A DNA stretch of 50,059 nucleotides from Gammaproteobacteria bacterium (GTDB taxonomy: Bacteria > Pseudomonadota > Gammaproteobacteria > Nevskiales > Nevskiaceae). The notes under the pieces were generated by a model. The model was not told the origin of the DNA. It saw only the letters and a program-made list of their open reading frames with translations, and did not search any database. Location: NCBI GenBank assembly GCA_016182805.1, contig JACPFV010000034.1:1-50059 (forward strand), given 5' to 3'. A program made the translations under genes and the position numbers. Every line of letters begins with the position of its first letter. Positions within the stretch are counted from its first letter, which is position 1. This document shows, in pieces, positions 7,573 through 15,297 of this stretch.

Positions 7573-10290
7573 TTACGGCGCCGAGCAGGCGTCGCCGGTC
7601 GGGCAGGCGCTGAAGTTCTGGTTCGCGGAATTCGCGGTCACGTTGCTGTAGCTGCGCGACGCCGGCGCGAATTGCGCGGAGCCGGTGGTTTCGGATGGGG
7701 TAAGCGTCGGGCTGCTGCCGCTGGACACCGTGCATGAGTACGTGCGTGTCAGAGAGTTGCTGCCGGTGACGGTGCATTGCCCCGACGACGTACCCATGAC
7801 GTAGGTCTTGTTCTTGATACTGTTGGACGAAATGGAGATCGTGCCGGAGATCGTGTAGTTCACGATGGTCGCGTTGTAGTTTTCGCCCGTACGGTTGCTC
7901 GACACATTGGAGTACGACTTGGACGCCGGGCTGAACGTGACGGCCGCGGACGAGGTCGGCGTTATCGTGCCCGACCAGCCGGTCGCCACCGTGCAGGTGT
8001 AGGTCACAGGGGTCACGGCGTTGTCCACGCTGCACGACCCGCCGCCCGTGATGGTCGGCACTCCAATCGTGCTGCCCGTTACACCCGCCCCCAGACTGAT
8101 CGAGCCCGAAACCGTGTAAGTGGTCGTGCCGCCGCTGCTGCCGACGAAATTCTGGTCCGTGAAATTGCCGGTGACGTTGGTGAACTGGATCGCCGGCGGC
8201 GAGAAGGTATAGCCGCTGGCGCTGGCCGAAACCTGGCCCGTGAAGCCGCTGGGCACGCTGCACGAATAGGTGCTGGCCGCGCTGTTGTAACTGCACGCAC
8301 CCGATGGCTGGTTGCTCGCCGACAGAGTGACGCTGGCCCCGACGACACCGGAAATGGTGCCCTGGATGGTGTACGTGCCGGCGGCCGCGGCCGCCGCGAA
8401 GTCCTGCGCCGTCTGGGTAACGGTCACATTCGCATAGTCGCGGTACTGCGGCGTGAAGGTGTAGCCGACATGGGAAGGCGTGACGCGGCCGCTCCAGCCG
8501 CTGGGGACGTCGCAGCTGTACGAGCCGGTCGCGGTGGTGTAGGCGCACACGCCGCCGTTCGTGGCGGAGAAGGAAATCGTCTCCGCCACGGCCGGACTCA
8601 CAACGCCGGCGATGCTCAGGGTCGAGGGCGGCGGGGTATTCGTGACGGTGATGGCGATGCTGCTCTGGAGGCTGCCGACGTCGTTCGGGTCGATCGGGTC
8701 CGCGTCGAAGACGCCGGTGTTGCTCGTTTTCGCGGTCGCAACGACGTTGGCCGTGCCGGAATCCAGGGCCGTGACCAAGCCGCGGGAGTAGAGATCCTGG
8801 CCGGCGACCTCGGTCTGGATCTGCTGGTCGGTCACCGCCAGCAGGCTGGCGTCCGTCACATTCCAGGCCGCGAGCTTGGTCAGGTTGACCTCGTAGAACG
8901 GGATGTCCTGGAACACCGTCGAGTCGCTGCCGGCCAGGCGCGAGGCGAGCGCGCTCGTCTCCGAGCTGTCGAGGTAATCGAGATAAATCGCGCGGGCGCT
9001 GAACTGCTTGGTCGAGCCTTCCAGCATGGACGCGCTCGTCGGCCATATCGGCGAGGGCACGGTGGTCCCGCGGATCGTTGCCTCCACATAATCCTTCACG
9101 AAATCGCCGTAGTTCGCGACGTTCGTGGTATTGACCGTGCCGCCGCTGGCGAAGAAATCTTCCGGCAGCACCGACAGGTTGATCAGGCGCCAGTCCTGGA
9201 CCACGCGCAGCAGGCCGTCCACCCGCTTGAGGCGGCAGGCTTCCGCGTATTCGTCGCCGCTGTTGTTCGCAAGCTGGCCGGCCGAGTTGTAGTGGTTGTG
9301 GTCGTTGCTGCTGTAGTCGCTCGACGGCCGATACGGATCGTAGCAACCCTTTTTCCCGCTGCTGGTCGAGGGATTGCAGCTCGAATCGTCGTGGTGGTCG
9401 CGGCAGCAGATCGTGCAGATCGGCGACTGGAACCGGTCGGCCGGCACGCCTCGGCGCTTGTTCACCTGGTTGCCGTTGAGGTCGTAAGCGGCGCCTGAGC
9501 TGGTCTGCTCGCAGGTGCAGTTGAGCGTCAGAAACTCCTCGCGCTCGATCGTCGCCTCGTCCGGGTCGTAGCGGATCGTCTCGTAGCGCGCGATGGTATT
9601 GATGACGTCCTGGCCGTGCTTGATCAGTTCGGGGGTCGGGTTCGTCGTTTCCTTGCTCGTGCCGCCGCCGACGTCGATCGCGATCACGTCGGGGGCCTCG
9701 CCCGGGTTGTAGGTGACGATCGGCCCTTCGGTTCCGCTGCCCGACAGGAGGCCGCTGGCCTCGCTCAGCGGATCGTGCGCGACGATGGAATCGCTCAGCG
9801 CCACGCTGCGCGAGCTGCCGTCGGGATCGGACCACTGGATCGTCACGGTCACGCCGTAGTAGTCCGGCCGGGTCTTGGAGCAGTTCGTGGCGGTCGGCGC
9901 GGCGCCGGTATTGCAGTAGTAGTAACCGGCGGCTGCCCAGGTGCGGTTGTACGTGGTGTTGCCCAGCGTCACGTTGCCGCTGGGCAGGAGCAGCGCATCG
10001 CTGGCATCCTCCCGGCCGCCGGCGTTCGTGCCGATCTCGTCGTACCCGTACACGCCGCCGGTGGCGCTGGCCAACTGCGTGAAGTGCCGCAGATCGTCGA
10101 GCTTCTCCTGCGCGAGCTGCACCGCCAGCCCGCGCGCCGTCGCGCCGCCGCCCTCCCTCAGCGCCACGGCTTGCAGGCGCGCGACCGCGAGCACGCCGAA
10201 GGCGAGCACCAGCACCGCCAGCATCACGTCGATCATGCCGACGCCGGCCTGATGCCGCGCCCGCACCAACTCGATCCGATGGGCCTTCAT
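7573..10290 (-). CDS. Giant PilV-like prepilin fused to Ig-like/Cys-paired repeat adhesin
   Basis: A 905-residue surface protein. Residues 1-16 are a prepilin leader ending in Gly, followed by a hydrophobic helix (17-38, VGMIDVMLAVLVLAFGVLAV) typical of PilV; the usual Glu at +5 is Asp21. Residues 40-175 look pilin-like. Residues 258-352 form a Cys/His-rich block (CTC, CTICC-RDHHDD). Residues 415-550 resemble a BIG2 Ig-like domain (W476NVTD...GLVTALDSGTANVVATA). Four repeats follow (557-632, 638-715, 724-805, 810-893), each with two cysteines (582/593, 666/677, 753/766, 839/853) and ending in a YSNVT...QNF-like motif. Canonical PilV is under 200 residues. Start ATG 10290 has AGGAG upstream; ATG 10326 is possible. 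Last gene of the fimT-pilW-pilX operon. Probably a pilus-tip adhesin; function is inferred. Confidence 0.75.
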   Translation of the reverse strand: MKAHRIELVRARHQAGVGMIDVMLAVLVLAFGVLAVARLQAVALREGGGATARGLAVQLAQEKLDDLRHFTQLASATGGVYGYDEIGTNAGGREDASDALLLPSGNVTLGNTTYNRTWAAAGYYYCNTGAAPTATNCSKTRPDYYGVTVTIQWSDPDGSSRSVALSDSIVAHDPLSEASGLLSGSGTEGPIVTYNPGEAPDVIAIDVGGGTSKETTNPTPELIKHGQDVINTIARYETIRYDPDEATIEREEFLTLNCTCEQTSSGAAYDLNGNQVNKRRGVPADRFQSPICTICCRDHHDDSSCNPSTSSGKKGCYDPYRPSSDYSSNDHNHYNSAGQLANNSGDEYAEACRLKRVDGLLRVVQDWRLINLSVLPEDFFASGGTVNTTNVANYGDFVKDYVEATIRGTTVPSPIWPTSASMLEGSTKQFSARAIYLDYLDSSETSALASRLAGSDSTVFQDIPFYEVNLTKLAAWNVTDASLLAVTDQQIQTEVAGQDLYSRGLVTALDSGTANVVATAKTSNTGVFDADPIDPNDVGSLQSSIAITVTNTPPPSTLSIAGVVSPAVAETISFSATNGGVCAYTTATGSYSCDVPSGWSGRVTPSHVGYTFTPQYRDYANVTVTQTAQDFAAAAAAGTYTIQGTISGVVGASVTLSASNQPSGACSYNSAASTYSCSVPSGFTGQVSASASGYTFSPPAIQFTNVTGNFTDQNFVGSSGGTTTYTVSGSISLGAGVTGSTIGVPTITGGGSCSVDNAVTPVTYTCTVATGWSGTITPTSSAAVTFSPASKSYSNVSSNRTGENYNATIVNYTISGTISISSNSIKNKTYVMGTSSGQCTVTGSNSLTRTYSCTVSSGSSPTLTPSETTGSAQFAPASRSYSNVTANSANQNFSACPTGDACSAP

Positions 10291-10334
10291 GTCGCTCGCT
10301 CCTGGGCGCACCCGTGCATCGCTCATGACCAGCC

Positions 10335-11735
10335 CTAGTAGTCGGTCCAACTGCCCGGGACCATCGTCAGGGAATTCCCCGCGCTCGCCCCGCCGCTCGA
10401 CAGGTTGTCCAGCACCGTCCGGTCGTAGCGCGCGGTGTAGTTGCCGTTGCCGAGGTCGATGTTCTTGTTGGAAATGATCGAGCCGTACAAGGTCGGACCG
10501 CCGTTGATCAGCACGCTCACCGTGCCTGTGGATGGCGGATTGGCAAACGCGAAGATGATGCCGAAGAACTCGCTGTTTGCGTTCATGCGCACCGTATTGT
10601 TCTCGACCACGAGAATCACCGGCTCCGCGACGCTGCCGACCACGGTGTTCGAGGGGATGTTGATTTCGTTTTCCGACCAGTAAAGCCCGGCCGACGTGGG
10701 GCCGAGCGCTGCCGCGCTGGTGATGATGGTGGCTTCGTCCTTCTTCTTCTGGTAGTCGGCCCAGGGAATGCCGAAGACGTACTCGAACACGTCGTCCGGA
10801 AAATTCGTTTGGTCGGGATTCACGCCGTTGTCTCCGTCGTCATCGAGGATGTCAATGTTCTCGATGCCGGTGTTGCTCAACTGGTCCGTGGAAGCTCCGG
10901 GACACTCGCAGGCCGGACAGCGCGTGACCGTGTTGCCATCGAAGTCGGTGCTGTAGGTATAGCTGCCGTTCGTGCTCAGGTACTCCTGCAAGTGGCAGGT
11001 CTTCATGTTGCCGCCGATGGACAGATCGTTCTCGGCCCAGGCGGAGAGCGGAACGCCGGTGCCGCCGCCGTTCGGATTGGCAACGACGCTGAGGGCGCCG
11101 GTCGTGGCGATGGTACCGGCCGCGACCAGCGGCGCATCGGGACGGTGCGCGATCGTCGGATAGAACACCGTGCCGCGCCGGATCAGGGATCGGCCCACGC
11201 CGTCCTCGGATTGGCCCTGCGCGACGACGTAGTACACGCCCTCGCCCGGAGTGGACGAGCCGGCGGAGAGGTTGCGGGCGACGTAGTGAACCGCGAACGC
11301 TCCCGTCAGGTTTTCCCCGGACGGCGCGAGATTCGCCACGTTCGCGTAGGCGGTCCAGTTGTTGTCGAACAGGTTGGACGTGCCGTTGCCGCAAGGCACC
11401 GTCGTGGTGCTGCCGCTGCACACGCTCCACAGCGCCGCGCCGGTCTGCATCCAGCCGCCGGCGGCGGTCGAGCGCGCCAGCCGGCGGTTCTGTTCCAGGT
11501 AGGCGACGCCGCGCTCCAGCCCCGCCTCCGCGACCGCGAGCGCCTCGCGCGCCCGCACTTCGTTGGCGGTGTTGCGCTGCTCGCCCACCGCGATCTGCGC
11601 CGCCGCGATCGCGATGGCCGTTATCAGGACCAGGATCATCAGCGAAATGAACAGCGCCACGGCGCCGCGCTGGCGGTGCCGGCGCGCGCAGCCGAAGCTG
11701 AAATGATCGGCGTTTGAGAGCTTGGTCGCGCGCAT
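10335..11735 (-). CDS. pilX: PilX-like pilus assembly protein
   Basis: A 466-residue minor pilin/assembly protein with a PilX N-terminal domain: a basic leader ending RQRG, then the hydrophobic helix AVALFISLMILVLITAIAIA (about residues 26-45) and the conserved EVRAREALAVAEAGLERG stretch. Canonical PilX is about 200 residues; the long C-terminus here includes a Cys-rich segment (CPACECPG) and a tail rich in Asn/Ser/Gly. Like other PilX proteins it lacks the Glu at +5. The start at 11735 overlaps the pilW stop by one base (TGATG), indicating coupling. It probably joins the initiation complex of the type IV pilus in the inner membrane. Confidence 0.8.
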   Translation of the reverse strand: MRATKLSNADHFSFGCARRHRQRGAVALFISLMILVLITAIAIAAAQIAVGEQRNTANEVRAREALAVAEAGLERGVAYLEQNRRLARSTAAGGWMQTGAALWSVCSGSTTTVPCGNGTSNLFDNNWTAYANVANLAPSGENLTGAFAVHYVARNLSAGSSTPGEGVYYVVAQGQSEDGVGRSLIRRGTVFYPTIAHRPDAPLVAAGTIATTGALSVVANPNGGGTGVPLSAWAENDLSIGGNMKTCHLQEYLSTNGSYTYSTDFDGNTVTRCPACECPGASTDQLSNTGIENIDILDDDGDNGVNPDQTNFPDDVFEYVFGIPWADYQKKKDEATIITSAAALGPTSAGLYWSENEINIPSNTVVGSVAEPVILVVENNTVRMNANSEFFGIIFAFANPPSTGTVSVLINGGPTLYGSIISNKNIDLGNGNYTARYDRTVLDNLSSGGASAGNSLTMVPGSWTDY

Positions 11736-12688
11736 CAGTTCACCCTCGAATTGCGGACCTTGACCGTCTCGCGCAGCGAGCGGACGACATCCTCGTCCGA
11801 GCGCAAGCGGCCGGTCATCTGCACCGTGTAGGCGCGCAGGGTGATCGTCAGAAGATTCACCGTGGAAGGCGCCGGACTGGATTCCTCGAACGACAGCGCC
11901 GTGACCTCGATCGCCTCGTCGTCGGTCAGGCTTTCCCAGCTTCCGGCGGTGCACGAGGTGACATTCGTCGCGGTCTCGATGGCGCCGTCGTCGGCATCGA
12001 GCCGGTAGCCGAAGCTTTCCGCCGGGCCTGGATCGGAGTCATCCACCTCGCCGTCCGCATCCAGGTCGTAGCCGATCAGGAGACAGTCGTTGACCCCATC
12101 CGCGTCGCTGTCGCCGACCGTGACCGCGCTGAAGGGGTTGAGGATCGTCCAACTGTCCCCGTTCACCGTGGTGGACGGCAGCGTGACGCCGCTCGGCACA
12201 GTGGCGGTGATCGAGTTGTCGTCGGGTCGGGTCGCGATCGAGAGGTTGTAGCGCGTGGCGGTACCGCCGTTCGACATCACCAGCACCAGAGTGCGGCCGT
12301 TCAGGTTCGCGTCGGTGAACGGCGCCGCGAAGCCGGCGTTTGGATTGTCCGTGCCCTTTTCGACGCTGGTCGCGGTGATCGTGCCCGAGGTGCCGCTCAA
12401 CTTGAGCCCGGAGGTCTGGGAGGCGTTGGCCACGGCCGCCGCAAGCCCCCACGAACCGGCGCGGACGAGGTCGCGGGCGATCATCGTCATGGCCCCGCGC
12501 AAGTCCTGGTTGGCGCGCGTCGTGCGCACCGTGGCGGTGTTCGTCGCCAGCGTCGTCGACAGCATGCGGATGCCCGCGCCGACGACGACCAGGCCGAGGA
12601 CGAGCGCGATCATCAACTCGACCAGGGTCAGGCCCGTTTCGCGGGCGCGGCAGGAGACCTTTGCGCGATTCACGCCCATGGTCAGCAT
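11735..12688 (-). CDS. pilW: PilW-like type IV pilus minor pilin
   Basis: A 317-residue minor pilin. The leader ends in ETG and is followed by the classical type IV processing sequence LTLVELMIALVLGLVVVGAG, with Glu at +5. DLRGAMTMIARDLVRAGSWG is typical of PilW. The C-terminal half contains an Asp-rich stretch (VGDSDADGVND, YDLDADGEVDDSD) resembling calcium-binding loops, so metal-dependent folding is possible (inference). ATG at 12688 overlaps the fimT stop; ATG at 12679 is an alternative start. The downstream pilX start overlaps its stop. Part of the minor-pilin operon. Confidence 0.8.
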   Translation of the reverse strand: MLTMGVNRAKVSCRARETGLTLVELMIALVLGLVVVGAGIRMLSTTLATNTATVRTTRANQDLRGAMTMIARDLVRAGSWGLAAAVANASQTSGLKLSGTSGTITATSVEKGTDNPNAGFAAPFTDANLNGRTLVLVMSNGGTATRYNLSIATRPDDNSITATVPSGVTLPSTTVNGDSWTILNPFSAVTVGDSDADGVNDCLLIGYDLDADGEVDDSDPGPAESFGYRLDADDGAIETATNVTSCTAGSWESLTDDEAIEVTALSFEESSPAPSTVNLLTITLRAYTVQMTGRLRSDEDVVRSLRETVKVRNSRVN

Positions 12689-13263
12689 TCCGGGTAGTGG
12701 TTCAGGAAGTTGTCGCCTTCCGGCGAGCACACCCGCATCCGCCCCACGCCGCTGGAAACGATGCGCACGGTTTCGGACGCCGAACTCAGCGACGCTCTGC
12801 CGGTGGCGAGCGTGGGCCTCACTGGGCTGAAGGAAAGCGATCCGCCGAACGCGAGGGCATCCATCGTGATGCCGGAGAAGGTGGCGCCGGCGACCGACTT
12901 CCCGATCCGGACATTGCTCGCATTCACGTCGAGAAAGCAGTAATCCGCATCGGCCGCATTCGTCTCGCGGCAATCGCAGGCGCCGCCGAATCGCATGCCG
13001 TAGCACCATGAGCCATCGTCGTCGCGATCGAAGCTGACCACGATCGTCTGGTTCCGCTTCTGCGCCTCGGTGCGCGCGAACACCAGGTCCGCCCGCAGTT
13101 GCTCGGCCGCGGACTTCAGGCGGCTGCGCGCCAGCATGTTGGAAAACGACGGCAGCGCCAGCGACAGCGTGATGGCGAGCACCGCGACCGTGACCAGCAA
13201 CTCGATGAGCGAGAATCCGCCGGCGCGGCGTATTGCGGAAACGGAGTTCGACACGGCTTTCAT
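12682..13263 (-). CDS. fimT: FimT/GspH-like type IV pilus pseudopilin
   Basis: A 193-residue GspH/FimT-family minor pilin. The leader ends RRAGG and the helix FSLIELLVTVAVLAITLSLA has Glu at +5, followed by LPSFSNMLARSRLKSAAEQLRADLVFARTEAQKRN, diagnostic of the family. Cysteines in WCYGMRFGGACDCRE, DYCFLD and the C-terminal YPEC suggest disulfides after secretion. First gene of the minor-pilin operon, divergent from the pilE-like gene with 160 bases between them, where both promoters should lie. It could equally be named fimU, which has the same fold and position in Pseudomonas. Confidence 0.85.
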   Translation of the reverse strand: MKAVSNSVSAIRRAGGFSLIELLVTVAVLAITLSLALPSFSNMLARSRLKSAAEQLRADLVFARTEAQKRNQTIVVSFDRDDDGSWCYGMRFGGACDCRETNAADADYCFLDVNASNVRIGKSVAGATFSGITMDALAFGGSLSFSPVRPTLATGRASLSSASETVRIVSSGVGRMRVCSPEGDNFLNHYPEC

Positions 13264-13423
13264 ACGACGCCAAGTATAAGAAGTGCCGGCCGCGCGACGC
13301 GGAAATCGCGCACGGTTCTCCGCCCTTACGTCGGGCTCGGCCCGCCGTTCATCGCCGCGCTTCGCGCCACGCGTTTTTTGGACGACAATCGGGGTCGATC
13401 ACCGGGACGAACGGAGACGGGGC

Positions 13424-13819
13424 ATGCGACGCAGCGCGGGGAAGGGCTTCACCTTGATAGAGCTGATGATCGCCATCGCGATCATCGCGATCCTGGCAAC
13501 CTTGGCCATACCCAGCTACAGCCAGTACGTGCGCAAGAGCCGGCGGGCGGATGCCATCGCCACCCTGCTCGAGCTTCAGATCCGCCAGGAAAAGTGGCGC
13601 GCGAACAATTCAACCTACGGCACCACGGCCGACATGAACGTGCCGACCTCGAGCTATTACACCTACACGGTCGAGAACCCCGCCGCGACGACCTACACAC
13701 TAAAGGCGACCGCCACGAGCACCGGCGGCCAGGGCGACGACAAGCAGAGCGGAACGACCTGCACGCCGCTCACCCTGACCGAGAGCAACGCGAAGTCCCC
13801 CGCGGCCTGCTGGCAATAG
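13424..13819 (+). CDS. pilE: PilE-like type IV pilin
   Basis: A 131-residue pilin: short basic leader MRRSAGKG, then [36 protein letters not shown] with Glu at +5 and the expected N-terminal helix. The small C-terminal domain ends with a Cys pair (TTCTPL...AACWQ) that would make the pilin D-loop. ATG at 13424 is chosen for the leader length and GGAG about ten bases upstream. It is divergent from the minor-pilin operon and converges on ispH. In Pseudomonas the PilE minor pilin is in the same neighbourhood, so a minor pilin is more likely than the major subunit. Confidence 0.85.
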   Translation: MRRSAGKGFTLIELMIAIAIIAILATLAIPSYSQYVRKSRRADAIATLLELQIRQEKWRANNSTYGTTADMNVPTSSYYTYTVENPAATTYTLKATATSTGGQGDDKQSGTTCTPLTLTESNAKSPAACWQ

Positions 13820-13825
13820 CCGGCG

Positions 13826-14782
13826 TCACGCCCTCGCGCCGCGCGTCGCCTTGCGCAGCGCCGGCGGCAGCGAGAACACGATGTGCTCGGTGCGGCCCGG
13901 CATCTCGGCGGCGGTGGTGCCGCCCAGTTCCTGGAGGCGCGCCACCACCTGCTGCACCAGGATTTCCGGCGCCGACGCGCCGGCGGTGACGGCCACCGCC
14001 TGCTTGCCGGCGAACCACTCCGGGCGGATGTCGGCGGGACCGTCGATCAGGTAGGCCGGCACGCCGCGCTGCTCGGCGATCTCGCGCAGTCGGTTGGAGT
14101 TGGAGCTGTTCTTGGAGCCGACCACCAGCATCGCGTCGCAGCGGCCGGCGATCTCCTTCACCGCGTCCTGCCGGTTCTGCGTGGCGTAGCAGATGTCGTC
14201 CTTGCGCGGGCCGTGGATTTTGGGGAAGCGCGCGCGCAGGGCGTCGATGATGCGCGCGGTGTCGTCCATCGACAGCGTGGTCTGGGTGACGTAGGCCATG
14301 CGCTCCGGGCGCTTCACCGGCAGCGCCGCGACGTCCTCCGGCGTCTCGACCAGGAAGATGCGGCCGCCGTGCGACTCGTCGAACTGGCCCATGGTGCCTT
14401 CGACCTCGGGGTGGCCGGCGTGGCCGATCAGCACCACCTCGCGGCCCTCGCGCGAGTACTTCTTGACCTCGATGTGGACCTTGGTCACCAGCGGGCAGGT
14501 GGCGTCGAACACCGTCAGGCGGCGCTTCTCCGCGTCCTCGCGCACCTGCTGCGACACGCCGTGCGCGGAGAAGATGCAGGTGGCGCCCTCGGGGATCTCG
14601 TCCACCTCCTCGACGAACACCGCGCCCTTGGCGCGCAGGTTTTCCACCACGAAGCGGTTGTGCACGACTTCGTGCCGCACGTAGATCGGCGCGCCCAGCG
14701 TCTCCAGCGCGCGCTCGACGATCTCGATGGCGCGGTCGACGCCGGCGCAGAAACCGCGCGGGTTGGCCAGCAGAATCCGCAT
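13826..14782 (-). CDS. ispH: 4-hydroxy-3-methylbut-2-enyl diphosphate reductase
   Basis: Last step of the MEP isoprenoid pathway, reducing HMBPP to IPP and DMAPP with a [4Fe-4S] cluster; cytoplasmic. The 318-residue protein keeps the three cluster cysteines: in [12 protein letters not shown] near residue 12, in [11 protein letters not shown] near 96, and in [11 protein letters not shown] near 200. Substrate-binding motifs [16 protein letters not shown] and [10 protein letters not shown] are present. ATG at 14782 overlaps the lspA stop (TGATG). In Pseudomonas fkpB lies between lspA and ispH; here the two are directly joined. Confidence 0.95.
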   Translation of the reverse strand: MRILLANPRGFCAGVDRAIEIVERALETLGAPIYVRHEVVHNRFVVENLRAKGAVFVEEVDEIPEGATCIFSAHGVSQQVREDAEKRRLTVFDATCPLVTKVHIEVKKYSREGREVVLIGHAGHPEVEGTMGQFDESHGGRIFLVETPEDVAALPVKRPERMAYVTQTTLSMDDTARIIDALRARFPKIHGPRKDDICYATQNRQDAVKEIAGRCDAMLVVGSKNSSNSNRLREIAEQRGVPAYLIDGPADIRPEWFAGKQAVAVTAGASAPEILVQQVVARLQELGGTTAAEMPGRTEHIVFSLPPALRKATRGARA

Positions 14783-15276
14783 CAGGACACCTCGGAGCGG
14801 GCCTTGGCGCGCCGCCCGTCCCGGATCATATCCAGGATCAGCAGGCCGGCGCCCAGGGTGATCGCCATGTCCGCGACGTTGAACGCCGGATAGTGCCAGG
14901 CGCCGAAGTAGAAATCGAGAAAATCGATCACGTACCCGCGCGTCGCGCGGTCGATGACGTTGCCCAGCGCGCCGCCCAGGATCAGCGACAGCCCGGACGC
15001 GACCAGCGGCTGCCCCTGCGGGTTGCGGCGCAGCCACCACAGGATGCCGACGCTCACCGCCACGCCCAGCAGGATGAAGAACACCGGCGGCGCGTCGCGC
15101 ATGATGCTGAAGGCCGCTCCGGTGTTGCGCATGTGGACCAGGTTAAAGGACGGAAACAGCGGGTACACGTCGAACCAGCCCAGGCTCTTGACCACGAGCT
15201 GCTTGGTGATCTGGTCCAGCAGCATCACCGCCGCCGAGACCCACAGCCAGTAGACGTTCTTCAGTCGAAAGGTCAC
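14782..15276 (-). CDS. lspA: Lipoprotein signal peptidase (signal peptidase II)
   Basis: Inner-membrane aspartyl protease that removes signal peptides from prolipoproteins. The 164-residue sequence has four hydrophobic segments and the catalytic aspartates in [18 protein letters not shown] and in AFNVADMAI; the N-terminal [10 protein letters not shown] and MRNTGAAFS motifs are conserved. The start chosen is GTG at 15276 with GAGG five to six bases upstream. An in-frame TTG at 15294, three bases after the ileS stop, lacks a ribosome-binding site. Operon order ribF-ileS-lspA-ispH. The AniA-like nitrite reductase in this window carries a lipobox-like Cys and could be a substrate. Confidence 0.93.
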   Translation of the reverse strand: MTFRLKNVYWLWVSAAVMLLDQITKQLVVKSLGWFDVYPLFPSFNLVHMRNTGAAFSIMRDAPPVFFILLGVAVSVGILWWLRRNPQGQPLVASGLSLILGGALGNVIDRATRGYVIDFLDFYFGAWHYPAFNVADMAITLGAGLLILDMIRDGRRAKARSEVS

Positions 15277-15297
15277 TGCAACCTCGGCACGCAAAGA

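Noticed and set aside
9391-9420. c-type haem site in the CTICC segment of the pilin fusion
   Set aside because: A haem site needs C-x-x-C-H; here the residue after the second Cys is Cys, not His.
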